Positions 47,838 to 56,924 are shown, counted from the stretch's first letter. The stretch is DNA of 64,000 nucleotides from Chloroflexota bacterium (GCA_026705605.1 JAPPAK010000007.1:186001-250000); one strand, 5' to 3'. Notes: generated from the sequence alone by a model not told the origin. Program-made: numbers and translations.

Positions 47838-48722
47838 ATGCCCCTGCTCAGCGTGATTTCCGATGTACCGGGCGCCGGCAAGACCGGCGTCGCCGCCAGC
47901 GTGGCGCGCGACCTCGCCTACACAGGCAGGCGGGTCTGGCTAGTGCGGGGCGAAGGCCCGGACGACGCCAGCAACGCCGCTGCCGACGCGCACTGGTTCT
48001 CGACCCTCGACTTCGCGCCGGGAAGCGCCTCGACACCCGTGGGGGCGAGCATGATCCCGCCGCCGAGCGGCGACGAGATTGTCGTGGCGGAGCTCGAGGA
48101 GCCGCTGGAGCGATCGGACGCCACGATTCTCGTGACGCGGGGTCTTCCCAACGAAGCGCGGGTGGCCGAAGTCGCCCCGACCGCGGTCGTCGCGCTCGAC
48201 GTGGCTGTCTCCGCCCTGGCGGAGGCTCCTGAAGAGTGCGGCGGGGCGCCGCTTGTCGCGGTCGCGGAGGACCGCACGCTGGCCGGGTTCAGCGTGTCGG
48301 AGGCGCAAGCGACCCTGCGCGCGGAGACGCTGGTGGAGGGGGACGGGCTCGACCCGACCTGCGACCACCTCGTGATCGCGCCCATCGGGTCGGACTCGGG
48401 GCAGCCCTACCTCGAGCGCTTCGAGACGAAAGCGGTGGTGGTGCGGTTCGACAAGACGGACCAGCACCTGGCGGCGCTCGCGACGGAGCCCGCGTGCCTG
48501 ATCCTGACGGGTGGGCGGCGTCCCAGCGAGTACCTGTTCGATGCCGCCAGCGCACGGGGCGTGCCCGTCATGCTCTCGCGCACGGACACGGAGAACACGG
48601 TCATCGCGCTGGAGGGCATCTTTGACCGGACGCGCTTCCACGGGGAGCGAAAGCTGGAGCGGATGGCGGAATTGCTGGGGGCGGCGGGGTTGTCGGAGCG
48701 GGTGGCGGCGGCGCTGGGCTAG
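47838..48722 (+). CDS. P-loop NTPase with BioD-like and DRTGG-like regions
   Basis: 294 residues. A P-loop of the SIMIBI/dethiobiotin-synthase type opens the protein (ISDVPGAGKTGVAASVARDLAYTGRRVWLVRG). A central DRTGG-like part (LVIAPIGSDSGQPYLERFETKAVVVRFDKTDQHLAAL) and LILTGGRRPSEYLFDAASARGVPVML with TENTVIALEG follow, as in the N-terminal part of long phosphotransacetylases. No phosphotransacetylase domain is attached. It may be a regulator or sensor; function unknown. Its end overlaps the convergent gene by 4 bp. Confidence 0.75.
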   Translation: MPLLSVISDVPGAGKTGVAASVARDLAYTGRRVWLVRGEGPDDASNAAADAHWFSTLDFAPGSASTPVGASMIPPPSGDEIVVAELEEPLERSDATILVTRGLPNEARVAEVAPTAVVALDVAVSALAEAPEECGGAPLVAVAEDRTLAGFSVSEAQATLRAETLVEGDGLDPTCDHLVIAPIGSDSGQPYLERFETKAVVVRFDKTDQHLAALATEPACLILTGGRRPSEYLFDAASARGVPVMLSRTDTENTVIALEGIFDRTRFHGERKLERMAELLGAAGLSERVAAALG

Positions 48723-49270
48723 CTGTCGCGGCGGCGGACGAGCGAGGTTGAGCGGCGGACGAGTCCGCCGAGCGGGCGGTGGGCGGGTTCCTCTTCGATG
48801 TGGTTGGCGGCGGGGCCGGGGGCGGCGGCGGGGGCCTTCTCGTGGCCGCAGTAGGGACAGGCGAGCCAGCCGAAGTCGAGGGGCTTGTCGCAGGCTTCGC
48901 AGCGTTCCTTAAGGTCGACCAGGCAGAATGGACAGACGAGGTAGTCGTCGCGCACGCGGCGGCGACAGGCAGGGCAGGCCTTCTGGTCGTCGAGGTCCTG
49001 GAGGATGGCTTCCTCCTCGAGGGAGCGCTCGTACAGCTCGGTGAGGGTCTGGCGGGGGCGCAGGATGAGGTACACCCAGTGTCCGGGCAGGAAGAAGGCG
49101 AGGACGAGCAGGATCGAGATGAGCTGCATGATGGGGTCGCGGGTGCGCTGCCGGATGTCGCGGAAGACCCAGAAGATGAGGGCGACCCAGATGACGGCGC
49201 CGTAGATCGAGAGGACCGTGAGGACGAGCCGAACGGTGTCCTGCCAAGAGCCACCGGGCCAATCGAACAT
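48719..49270 (-). CDS. Membrane protein with double zinc ribbon
   Basis: 183 residues. Two N-terminal membrane segments (VRLVLTVLSIYGAVIWVALIFWVF and LISILLVLAFFLPGHWVYLIL) are followed by two zinc-ribbon pairs (CPACRRRV with CPFC; CEACDKPL with CPYCG) facing the cytoplasm, and an Ala/Pro-rich tail. Such architecture is common in uncharacterised membrane proteins. ATG with AAGGAA about 8 nt upstream. Confidence 0.75.
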   Translation of the reverse strand: MFDWPGGSWQDTVRLVLTVLSIYGAVIWVALIFWVFRDIRQRTRDPIMQLISILLVLAFFLPGHWVYLILRPRQTLTELYERSLEEEAILQDLDDQKACPACRRRVRDDYLVCPFCLVDLKERCEACDKPLDFGWLACPYCGHEKAPAAAPGPAANHIEEEPAHRPLGGLVRRSTSLVRRRDS

Positions 49271-49418
49271 CGAGAATTCCTTACCTTCGGGCCACGTACT
49301 CGACGCGCCGCGCGCTCACCGCGCCGCCACGTTCTGAGGGTACAGCATCGCCCCCTAAGCGCGCGACGAAACTGTTCAGTCCGCTGATCACACTCGGGCG
49401 CGGGAGGTCGGGAGCCGA

Positions 49419-49424
49419 TACGAT
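49419..49424 (+). promoter_or_regulatory. Predicted -10 box, leaderless, for the UvrD/PcrA helicase
   Basis: TACGAT followed by exactly 6 nt (AGGCGG) and the GTG at 49431. Confidence 0.5.
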
Positions 49425-49430
49425 AGGCGG

Positions 49431-51650
49431 GTGCCCGCCGCCCAGCATCCGTCCCCTGCCGTCGAGGGTCTGAACTCGGCGCAGCGCGCGGCTGTCGAGC
49501 ATAGCGAGGGGGCGCAGCTCATCCTGGCGGGGCCGGGCAGCGGCAAGACGCGCGTCATCACGAACCGGATCGCGTGGCTGGTGGGGGAGCAGCGGATCGC
49601 GCCCTGGCGCATCCTCGCGGTGACGTTCACGAACAAGGCGGCGCGCGAGATGCGGGCGCGGGCGCAGGGCCTCCTCGGCGAGGACGCGGCCAAGCTGCAC
49701 CTCGGGACGTTCCACTCGATGTGCGCTCGCTGGCTGCGCATCCACGGCCAGGACATCGGGCTCTCGCCCGACTACGTCATCTACGACGATGCCGACCAGA
49801 CGGCGTTGATGAAGCGCGTGCTGGCGTCACTGCACGTCGATACGCGGCAGTTCACGCCACGGTCGGTGCTCTCGGCTATCTCCAGCGCGAAGAGCGAGAT
49901 GCGGGGCGCGGACCACTTCAAGCGGCAGAGCGAGAGCTACTTCCAGGAGATCGTGGCGAGGGCCTACGAGGGCTACCAGCATGGCCTGCGGGAGGCCTCG
50001 GCGCTCGATTTCGACGACCTGCTGACGGAGACGGTTCGGCTCTTCCGGGAGTCGGAGGAGGCGGTGGAGCGGCGGGCGGGGCAGTACCTGCACGTGCTGG
50101 TCGACGAGTTCCAGGACACGAACCCGGCGCAGTACGCGCTCTCGCGGCAGCTGGCCTCGGTGCACGGGAACATCTGCGTGGTCGGCGACCCTGACCAAAG
50201 CATCTATTCGTGGCGGGCGGCCGACTCGCGCAACACCCAGTATTTCCTGCGCGACTTCCCCGATGCGACCACCTACCTGCTGGAGCAGAACTACCGCTCG
50301 ACGCAGCCGATCCTGGACGCGGCCAACGCGGTCATCGAGAACAACCGCAGCCACATCGAGCGTGCCCTCTGGACGGAGCGCAAGGATGGCCAGGCGCCTA
50401 CCCAGTACGAGGCCTACAACGATGAGGAGGAGGGCGAGTTCGTAGCGCGGGAGGTGGAGCGGCTGGCGACGACGGACACGCCGCTCGGCTCGATCGCGGT
50501 GCTGTATCGCACGAACGCGCAGTCGCGGCCGATCGAGGACGCGCTTGTGCGGCACCGCATCCCCTACCGGCTGATCGGGGGCGTGCGCTTCTACCAGCGG
50601 CGCGAGATCAAGGACCTGGTCGCCTACCTGCGGCTCGTCCACAACCGGCTCGACGAAGCGAGCCTGCTGCGCATCATCAACGTGCCCGCGCGTGGCATCG
50701 GCGACACGACGCTTGCGCGTCTCTCGGAGTACGCCGGGTCGACCGGGCTGGCCGTGTGGGACGCCTGTGAGGCGGTCTCGCGGGGCGAGCCGGTTCCCGG
50801 CATCGCCGCCCGCGCAGCCACCGCCATCCGGCGCTTTGTGCACGCCATCGAGGCGATGCGGGGGCAGCGAGATCGCCCCCTGGCGGAGCTGCTCGACTAC
50901 GTGCTCGAGGAGAGCGGGTACGTGGAATACCTGCGGGACCGGGAAGAGGGCGGCGAGGAGCGGCTCGAGAACGTGCTGCAGCTGCGCACGGTGATGGCGC
51001 AGTACGAGGACACGACCGGCGGGGAGGCGGCCGACCTTGCCAGTTTCCTGCAGGACGTGGCGCTGGTGGCGGACGTGGACGAGCTGGAGGGGGCGGTCGA
51101 GGCGATTACGCTGATCACGCTGCACGCGGCCAAGGGACTCGAATTCCCGATCGTGTTCCTGGTGGGGATGGAGGAGGGGGTGTTGCCGCACATCCGCTCG
51201 TTCGACGACCCCCGGCAGCTGGAGGAGGAGCGGCGGCTGGCCTACGTGGGCATCACTCGCGCGGAGACCTCGGTGTACCTGACTCGGGCCTACCGGCGCT
51301 ACCTGGGCGGGCGGCCGCTCACGAACCCTCCCTCACGCTTCCTCGGGGAGATCCCGGAGCACCTGCTCCAGCCTTACCGAGGCGGCGACAAGCGCCAGGT
51401 GCGGGAACGGGTCGCCCCCGTGGCCGCGCCTCCACGTCCCGCTTCGGCGCCCTCGGCAGCGGCGCAAGCGGCGGCCGCCGAGCCGCAGTGGCAGGCGGGA
51501 GAGCGCGTGCGTCACGCGCACTTCGGGGAGGGCATCGTGGTGAGTTGCCAGGAACGCCGCGGGGACGTGGAGGTGGTGGTCGCGTTCGACGACGAGGGGG
51601 CGGGGGTCAAGCGGCTCCTGCAGAGCCTGGCGCCGCTTCAACGGGTCTAG
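49431..51650 (+). CDS. pcrA: UvrD/PcrA-type superfamily 1 DNA helicase
   Basis: 739 residues, 3'-5' helicase for repair and replication-fork clearance. Motifs in order: Q motif LNSAQRAAVEHSEGAQLILAGPGSGKTRVI (Walker A), TFTNKAAREMRAR (Ia), VDEFQDTN (II), VVGDPDQSIYSWRAA (III), EQNYRSTQPIL (IV), TLHAAKGLEFPIVFLVGMEEGVLPH (V) and EEERRLAYVGITRAETSVYLT (VI). The C-terminal end (GERVRHAHFGEGIVVSCQ) is the PcrA tudor-like RNA polymerase-binding segment. GTG start with a leaderless promoter. Confidence 0.97.
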   Translation: MPAAQHPSPAVEGLNSAQRAAVEHSEGAQLILAGPGSGKTRVITNRIAWLVGEQRIAPWRILAVTFTNKAAREMRARAQGLLGEDAAKLHLGTFHSMCARWLRIHGQDIGLSPDYVIYDDADQTALMKRVLASLHVDTRQFTPRSVLSAISSAKSEMRGADHFKRQSESYFQEIVARAYEGYQHGLREASALDFDDLLTETVRLFRESEEAVERRAGQYLHVLVDEFQDTNPAQYALSRQLASVHGNICVVGDPDQSIYSWRAADSRNTQYFLRDFPDATTYLLEQNYRSTQPILDAANAVIENNRSHIERALWTERKDGQAPTQYEAYNDEEEGEFVAREVERLATTDTPLGSIAVLYRTNAQSRPIEDALVRHRIPYRLIGGVRFYQRREIKDLVAYLRLVHNRLDEASLLRIINVPARGIGDTTLARLSEYAGSTGLAVWDACEAVSRGEPVPGIAARAATAIRRFVHAIEAMRGQRDRPLAELLDYVLEESGYVEYLRDREEGGEERLENVLQLRTVMAQYEDTTGGEAADLASFLQDVALVADVDELEGAVEAITLITLHAAKGLEFPIVFLVGMEEGVLPHIRSFDDPRQLEEERRLAYVGITRAETSVYLTRAYRRYLGGRPLTNPPSRFLGEIPEHLLQPYRGGDKRQVRERVAPVAAPPRPASAPSAAAQAAAAEPQWQAGERVRHAHFGEGIVVSCQERRGDVEVVVAFDDEGAGVKRLLQSLAPLQRV

Positions 51651-51663
51651 TCAAGGGCCGCTT

Positions 51664-51909
51664 TCACGGAAGCGAGACGACTATATCAGCAGTGAGGGGC
51701 TCGACTCCCTCCTCAACAAGGATCCCATCCGGCAGAGTCCTGCCCATGTCTCGGTACAGCTCCACTGTGGCGGCGAAGGCGTCTTCCACGTGTGCCATAG
51801 CCTCCTCGACGGTTCGCCCCTCGGTCAGGAACTCCGGCAGTGATGGGCATGTGACGGTGAAGCCGCCTTCGGGCTGCGGTTCCAGGAGGAGCGAGACGCG
51901 TGCCAGCAC
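51664..51909 (-). CDS. HicB-like antitoxin, orphan
   Basis: 81 residues. The partial RNase H-like HicB fold shows LLLEPQPEGGFTVTCPSLPEFLTEGRTVEEAMAHVEDAFAATVELYRD. It lacks a C-terminal DNA-binding domain, and no HicA-like small basic toxin is next to it. It starts 3 nt after the stop of the MaoC gene (GTG start), so it rides on that operon. It may be a solitary regulator or a remnant. Confidence 0.8.
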   Translation of the reverse strand: MLARVSLLLEPQPEGGFTVTCPSLPEFLTEGRTVEEAMAHVEDAFAATVELYRDMGRTLPDGILVEEGVEPLTADIVVSLP

Positions 51910-51912
51910 GAG

Positions 51913-52395
51913 CTACTCGCCTGCGTCTCGCTTGGGAACCATGACCTTGCGGGTGAAGGTGAGGACGGTCTCACCGCGCTGGTTGTAGCCGCGCGTGTCG
52001 ACGGTGACGATGCCACGGTCGTTGCGTGAGCGGGACTCGACCTTGTCGGTGACGGTGGTCTCGGCGTAGACGGTGTCGCCGTGGAAGGTGGGGGCGGTGT
52101 GCTTGAGCGACTCGACCTCGAGGTTGGCGATCGCCTTCCCCGAGATCTCGGTGACGGTCATGCCGAAGACGATCGAGTAGACGAGGGTGCCTACGACCAC
52201 GTTCTTGCCGAACTGGGTCTCCTCCTCGGCGTAGCGCGCATCGATGTGGAGGGGGTGGTGGTTCATGGTCTGCATGCAGTGGAGGACGTCGTCGTACTCG
52301 GTGATGGTGCGTCCGGGCCAGTGCTTGAAGACGTCGCCGACCTCGAACTCCTCGTAGTAGCGACCGAACTCTTCGCGCCCGTCGTGGACAGTCAT
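51913..52395 (-). CDS. MaoC-family dehydratase
   Basis: 160 residues, hot-dog fold (R)-hydratase. VFKHWPGRTITEYDDVLHCMQTMNHHPLHIDARYAEE holds the catalytic Asp/His pair in the Nx(4-5)HPLHxD pattern; VVGTLVYSIVFGMTVTE and DTVYAETTVTDKVESRSRNDRGIVTV follow. Close to mesaconyl-CoA or beta-methylmalyl-CoA type dehydratases, which act near Ccr in the ethylmalonyl-CoA pathway; the clustering with Ccr supports this. Confidence 0.9.
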   Translation of the reverse strand: MTVHDGREEFGRYYEEFEVGDVFKHWPGRTITEYDDVLHCMQTMNHHPLHIDARYAEEETQFGKNVVVGTLVYSIVFGMTVTEISGKAIANLEVESLKHTAPTFHGDTVYAETTVTDKVESRSRNDRGIVTVDTRGYNQRGETVLTFTRKVMVPKRDAGE

Positions 52396-52440
52396 TGAAT
52401 AGCTCCTGGCTGTTGGCTGTTGGCCCCCGCCCCGGCGCGA

Positions 52441-53616
52441 CTAGTCGATCGCGTAGTCGCGGAGAAGGTTGCGGGCGATGACGATCTTCTGGATGTCGCT
52501 GGTGCCCTCGGCGATGACCATGACGGGGGCGTCGCGGTAGTAGCGCTCGAGGGGAAGCTCCTTGCTGTAGCCGACGCCGCCGTGGAGGCGCAAGGCCTCG
52601 AGCACGACCTCCTGGCAGACCTCGGTGGCGAACAGCTTGGCCATGCCCGCATCGAGGTCGGAGCGGGCGCCGCTATCCTTGCGGCGGGCGGCGTCGAAGG
52701 TGAGGAGGCGGGCGGCGCGGATCTTGGTCGCCATCTCGGCGAGGCGGATCTGCTGGGCCTGGTGCTGGGCGATGGGCTTGCCGAAGGCGTGGCGCTGCTG
52801 GGCATAAGCAATGGCGTCATCGAAGGCGGCCTGGGCGACGCCGACGCCGCGGGCGGCCACGTTGATGCGGCCGACCTCGAGGGCGCTCATGACGTGCTGG
52901 AAGCCGCGGCCTTCATCGCCGCTGAGAAGGTTGCCGGCGGGGACGCGGGCGTTGTCGAAGGCGAGCTCGGTGGTCTCGACGCCCTTGTAGCCGAGCTTCT
53001 CGAGCTTGCGTCCGACGAAGAAACCCTCCATGCCGGGCTCGACGAGGAAGGCGCTGATGCCGCGGTGGGCGGGCTGGGCTTCCATGTCGGTCTTGGTGAG
53101 GACGAGGTAGACACCGGCGCGCTGGCCGTTGGTGACCCACATCTTCTGTCCATTGATGACGTAGTCGTCGCCGTCGCGGGTGGCCTGCGTCTTGATCGCC
53201 TGCGCGTCGGAGCCGGCGTCGGGCTCGGTGATGCTGAGAGCGGCGCGGACCTCGGGGTCGATCATGCGGGGGAGGAAGCTCTGCTTCTGCTCGTCGGTGC
53301 CGTAGGTGGAGATGGCGTAGCCGACGAGGACGTGGGTGTTGAGCACACCCGCAAGGCTCATCCAGCCGCGGGCGAGCTCGACGCAGACGCCGGCGTAGCA
53401 CTCGAAGCTGAGGTCGAGTCCGCCGTATTCCTCGGGAACCTTGATGGCGAAGAGGCCCATCTCGGCCATGCCGTTGACCAGGGGCTCGGGGTACTCGTCG
53501 GCGTGTTCGTACTCGCTGGCGACGGGCTTGACCTCGCGGTCCACCCAGACGCCGACGTTGGAGACGATCTCCTGGGCGATGGGATCGAGGATGTCGGCTG
53601 CGAAGTCACGCGCCAT
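52441..53616 (-). CDS. Acyl-CoA dehydrogenase
   Basis: 391 residues. FAIKVPEEYGGLDLSFECYAGVCVELARGW, AALSITEPDAGSDAQAIKTQATRDGDDYVINGQKMWVTNGQRAGVYLVLTKTD, MGVKGVETTELAFDNARVP-like KGVETTELAFDNARVPAGNLL, YAQQRHAFGKPIAQHQAQQIRLAEMATKI and LRLHGGVGYSKELPLERYYRDAPVMVIAEGTSDIQKIVIARNLL. It resembles short-branched or methylsuccinyl/butyryl-CoA dehydrogenases; the catalytic Glu is in AEGTSDIQ. ATG with GGAGGAG upstream. The stop is 47 bp from ccr's end side. Confidence 0.93.
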   Translation of the reverse strand: MARDFAADILDPIAQEIVSNVGVWVDREVKPVASEYEHADEYPEPLVNGMAEMGLFAIKVPEEYGGLDLSFECYAGVCVELARGWMSLAGVLNTHVLVGYAISTYGTDEQKQSFLPRMIDPEVRAALSITEPDAGSDAQAIKTQATRDGDDYVINGQKMWVTNGQRAGVYLVLTKTDMEAQPAHRGISAFLVEPGMEGFFVGRKLEKLGYKGVETTELAFDNARVPAGNLLSGDEGRGFQHVMSALEVGRINVAARGVGVAQAAFDDAIAYAQQRHAFGKPIAQHQAQQIRLAEMATKIRAARLLTFDAARRKDSGARSDLDAGMAKLFATEVCQEVVLEALRLHGGVGYSKELPLERYYRDAPVMVIAEGTSDIQKIVIARNLLRDYAID

Positions 53617-53663
53617 CAGCGGGCTCCTCCTGGTGTTGGGTGATGCGGCCGCCCGCTCGCGGC

Positions 53664-54917
53664 CTAGCTCCGCCCCTGTCCCTCTTCGGTGGCGCCGACG
53701 AGGATAGCCATGTTGCCGTCGGGGTGGCGGTTTTCGAACATGAGCTGGTGGCAGGCGCCCGTCTCGTCGAAGCGGAAGACGCGGGAGAGGCAGGGGTCGA
53801 TCTTGCCCTGGATGACGAGGTCGTTGAAGGCGCCCGCCTGCTCGTCGTTGGCGAAGTGGGAGCCCTGGAAGCGCTTCTGGCGCATCCAGAGGTAGCGCAG
53901 GTCGACATCGGCGTTGTAGCCGGTGGTGCCGGCGCAGATGACGACCATGCCGCCGGTGTCACAGACGAACATGGAGGTCGGGAGGGTGTCCTCGCCGGGG
54001 TGCTCGAAGACGATGCGGGGGCTGCGGCGCTCACCGAGCACGTCCCAGATGGCCTTGCCGAAGGCGCGGGCGCCCTTCTGGAACTCGCCCATGCCGGACG
54101 CGTCTTCCCAGTTGGGGAGGCGGCCCCAGTGGTCGAAGTTTTTGCGGTTGATGTAGCCGACGGCTCCGAGCTGCTTGCAGAACTCGCCCTTCTCCTCGCT
54201 GGAGACGACGGCGATGGGCTTCGCGCCCTGGAGGGCGGCGAGCTGGATGGCCATCGTGCCGAGGCCGCCGGCGCCGCCCCAGATGAGGACGACGTCGTCC
54301 TCGCGGACATCGTGCGGGGGCCAGGAGAAGAGCATGCGGTAGGCGGTTGCGCCCACCAGGGTGGGGGCGGCTGCCTCCTCCCAGGTGAGGTGGGGCGCCT
54401 TGGGGAGGCACTGGTGGGCTTGCACGCGCGTGAACTGCGAGAACGAGCCCCAGTTCGTCTCGTATCCCCAGATCCGGTAGGAGGGGTCGTACATGGGGTC
54501 GTTGCCGGCGGTCACCCAGGGCGCGTGGATGTTCCAGATGCCGCAGTGGATGATGACTTCGTCGCCGACCTTGACGTTGGTGACGTTCTCACCGACGGCG
54601 TAGACGATGCCGGAAGCGTCGGACCCGCCGATATGGAAGTCTTCGACTTCGCCGGCCTTCTGGCGGGCGGCGATGACGTCGATGGGGACGCCGCGGCCGG
54701 CCCAGACGTTGTTGTAGTTGACGCCGGCGGCCATGACGTAGACGAGGGCGTCGTCGGGGCCCACGGGGGGGATATCGACGACCTCGGGGGCGAAGGCCCG
54801 GGTGGGCTCCCCGAAGCGGGACTCGCGGATGAGCTGGGCGTGCATGCGCTTGGGGACTTCGCCCAATGGAGGCGCTTCGCCGAGCGGATACAGATCGCTG
54901 CCTGTGCCGGAGGTCAT
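53664..54917 (-). CDS. ccr: Crotonyl-CoA carboxylase/reductase
   Basis: 417 residues from the ATG at 54915-54917 (AGGGG 5 nt upstream). The N-terminal catalytic region has [81 protein letters not shown]; the NADPH Rossmann fold reads [22 protein letters not shown]2-pocket residues are expected in [28 protein letters not shown]. Ccr reductively carboxylates crotonyl-CoA to ethylmalonyl-CoA, the key step of the ethylmalonyl-CoA pathway and of extender-unit supply. Acyl-CoA dehydrogenase and MaoC genes follow in the same direction. Confidence 0.94.
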   Translation of the reverse strand: MTSGTGSDLYPLGEAPPLGEVPKRMHAQLIRESRFGEPTRAFAPEVVDIPPVGPDDALVYVMAAGVNYNNVWAGRGVPIDVIAARQKAGEVEDFHIGGSDASGIVYAVGENVTNVKVGDEVIIHCGIWNIHAPWVTAGNDPMYDPSYRIWGYETNWGSFSQFTRVQAHQCLPKAPHLTWEEAAAPTLVGATAYRMLFSWPPHDVREDDVVLIWGGAGGLGTMAIQLAALQGAKPIAVVSSEEKGEFCKQLGAVGYINRKNFDHWGRLPNWEDASGMGEFQKGARAFGKAIWDVLGERRSPRIVFEHPGEDTLPTSMFVCDTGGMVVICAGTTGYNADVDLRYLWMRQKRFQGSHFANDEQAGAFNDLVIQGKIDPCLSRVFRFDETGACHQLMFENRHPDGNMAILVGATEEGQGRS

Positions 54918-55155
54918 GCGGCCCCTGATCAGGAAGGTGGCCGAAATGTTACCCCCACGAGTGGCACGGGCAAATGGGGGCCGGCATGGGGGCTTGAGCG
55001 GATGGCGGGACGGGCGGGATGCCACAGTCGTGGCGGTCCCATTGACGCCCCACTGAACCGCCCTCTACGGTGCGATGCGTCCAGCCACATGTTCCCGACG
55101 CGTGGCTGCGGCAGGGGGACTCGTCCAGGCCCCTGGAGCGAGGCGAGACGGTTCG

Positions 55156-56757
55156 ATGGCAACTGACCGCTCGGGGTGGAAGTCGCCGGGCCCGGCGAAG
55201 CTTGTAGCGCTGGCAGTTCTGACCGTGCTGGTCGTGGGCGGCTTTCTCGTGGCCTCGTGGGGTGACGGGGCCGGTGAGGTGAGCGATGCGTCGGAGAACC
55301 CGGTCCGAGCGGAGACCGATGCGACCACCGGCGGCGAACCGGAAGCCACATCGGCGGCCGGATCTCCGGATGGGGAGAAGCGCGAGAAGGAGAAGGTGAC
55401 CTCCACGGATGAGGATGGGCCGGAGGAGCCGGGGGCGGGAACGCCGACCGCAACTGCGGCGGAACCTGCGGAGGTGTCCATCGTCGCGGCCTCGCGGCTG
55501 GTCACGGAGGCGGCGCCCGCGGTGTTCAGGCTGACGCGCACGGGTCAGACGGGGCTGACCCTGACGGTTGCAGTGGGTGTGGCGGAAAGCGGTTCGGTGC
55601 TCGCGGGCGAAGGCCGGGAGACGGCGACGTTCGAGGCAGGGGAGCGCACGACGACGCTGTCGGTGGCATTGGCGGACGACAACGTCGTCGAGGAGACCAG
55701 CAGGGTCTCGGCGACGATCACCCCGGGGGCCGGCTACGTGGCGTCCGCGCATGCGGCCTCGGCGGACGTGTACGTGGCCGATAACGACCGCGTCTTCCTG
55801 CTTCCCGACCTGGTGGCCGATCCCCCCGTTCCCGCGGGTGCGCCGGAGGTGGTCTGGTGGGACGGGGAGGAGATGCTGGTTCTGCGCTTCGAGGGGTATG
55901 TCACCAACCTCGGCGAAGGCCCCCTGGACATCTCGGGGAATCCCCAGCTAACGGATCCGAACGACCCGACCAGTCATGACGTGTGGCAGCGGGTCCGGAC
56001 CACAACCGGCGACTGGGTGAAGCTGACCAGGCCCCCGGTACGGTTTGAGACCGACGATGGACACAACCACTTCCACCTCATGGAGATCGTGGCGTACTCG
56101 CTGTGGGACGAGGCTGGCACGACCCAGATCCTGCCAGGGGCGAAGGTCGGCTTCTGCATGCTGGATGTGGAGAGCCTGCCCGACCGGCACTCCAATCCGG
56201 GCGAGCAGGCCTACGAGAAGTCCAACGTCGAAAACTGTCGCGCCGATGAACCGGATGCGGACTTCCTGCGTATGGGGGTCACGGAGGGGTGGCGGGACGT
56301 GTACAAGAGCGACGTCACCTTCCAGTGGGTGGATGTCTCCGATCTGAGCCCGGGGCACTACCGGCTGGCGGCCGAGTCCGATCCCTACGACATCGTGGTC
56401 GAGAGCGACGAGACGAATAACGGCGTCGCCATGGCGGATGAAATCAGCGTTGTGCCGGGCTACGTCGCGCAGCCGCTGGCGGTGGAGGCGGAACCCGGCA
56501 CGGCGGTGCAGATCGTGCTGGAGGCCGCGGTCTTCGGGAGCCCGGGGGCGCGCGTCTTCCGCGTCGTGACGCCGCCGGCGAACGGGACCCTCGATGCGGC
56601 AGCCGGCCTGGTGTTGTGGGGGACGGTGCTGTGGTACACGCCCGACGAGGGGTTCTCCGGCGTCGACACGTTCGAGTACGAGGCCTTCGACTGGAGCAGC
56701 GCCTACCCGCGCACCGACCCACGGGCGACAGTCACGGTCCAGGTAGCGGGCGAGTAG
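55156..56757 (+). CDS. Membrane-anchored lysyl oxidase-like protein with Calx-beta and cadherin-like domains
   Basis: 533 residues. One N-terminal membrane segment (AKLVALAVLTVLVVGGFLVASW), an acidic/Thr-rich spacer, then a Calx-beta-like domain (VSIVAASRLVTEAAPAVFRLTRTG). The lysyl oxidase domain (~220-430) has LPDLVADPP, LRFEGYVTNLGEGPLDI, the copper site DDGHNHFHLMEIVAYSLWD (His303, His305, His307), KVGFCMLDVE, GVTEGWRDVYKSDVTFQWVDVSDLSPGHYRL and VESDETNN. At the end is a cadherin-like repeat (PANGTLDAAAGLVLWGTVLWYTPDEGFSGVDTFEYEAF). Lysyl oxidases use copper and lysyl-tyrosine quinone to oxidise lysine side chains. ATG at 55156 chosen; an earlier ATG at 55075 is in frame. Confidence 0.85.
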   Translation: MATDRSGWKSPGPAKLVALAVLTVLVVGGFLVASWGDGAGEVSDASENPVRAETDATTGGEPEATSAAGSPDGEKREKEKVTSTDEDGPEEPGAGTPTATAAEPAEVSIVAASRLVTEAAPAVFRLTRTGQTGLTLTVAVGVAESGSVLAGEGRETATFEAGERTTTLSVALADDNVVEETSRVSATITPGAGYVASAHAASADVYVADNDRVFLLPDLVADPPVPAGAPEVVWWDGEEMLVLRFEGYVTNLGEGPLDISGNPQLTDPNDPTSHDVWQRVRTTTGDWVKLTRPPVRFETDDGHNHFHLMEIVAYSLWDEAGTTQILPGAKVGFCMLDVESLPDRHSNPGEQAYEKSNVENCRADEPDADFLRMGVTEGWRDVYKSDVTFQWVDVSDLSPGHYRLAAESDPYDIVVESDETNNGVAMADEISVVPGYVAQPLAVEAEPGTAVQIVLEAAVFGSPGARVFRVVTPPANGTLDAAAGLVLWGTVLWYTPDEGFSGVDTFEYEAFDWSSAYPRTDPRATVTVQVAGE

Positions 56758-56924
56758 GGCGTTGTGCTGCTGAAGTCGAACGGCGGGGAGCCTCCCACGA
56801 GGTGGTTGCGGGCGCAGGCAGTGGTCCCTGTGACAGCGATGACGACCGTGTCCTAAGCGTTCTTCGCCGGGTGGTGGAAAGGGTCCTGCGAGGGGCCGTT
56901 GTTTGGTCTCCGAAGGGGCGTCCG

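Noticed and set aside
55075..55155. Extended N-terminus of the lysyl oxidase-like protein from the ATG at 55075
   Set aside because: The extra 27 residues do not resemble a signal and no ribosome-binding site is present; the ATG at 55156 places the membrane segment normally. Not excluded.
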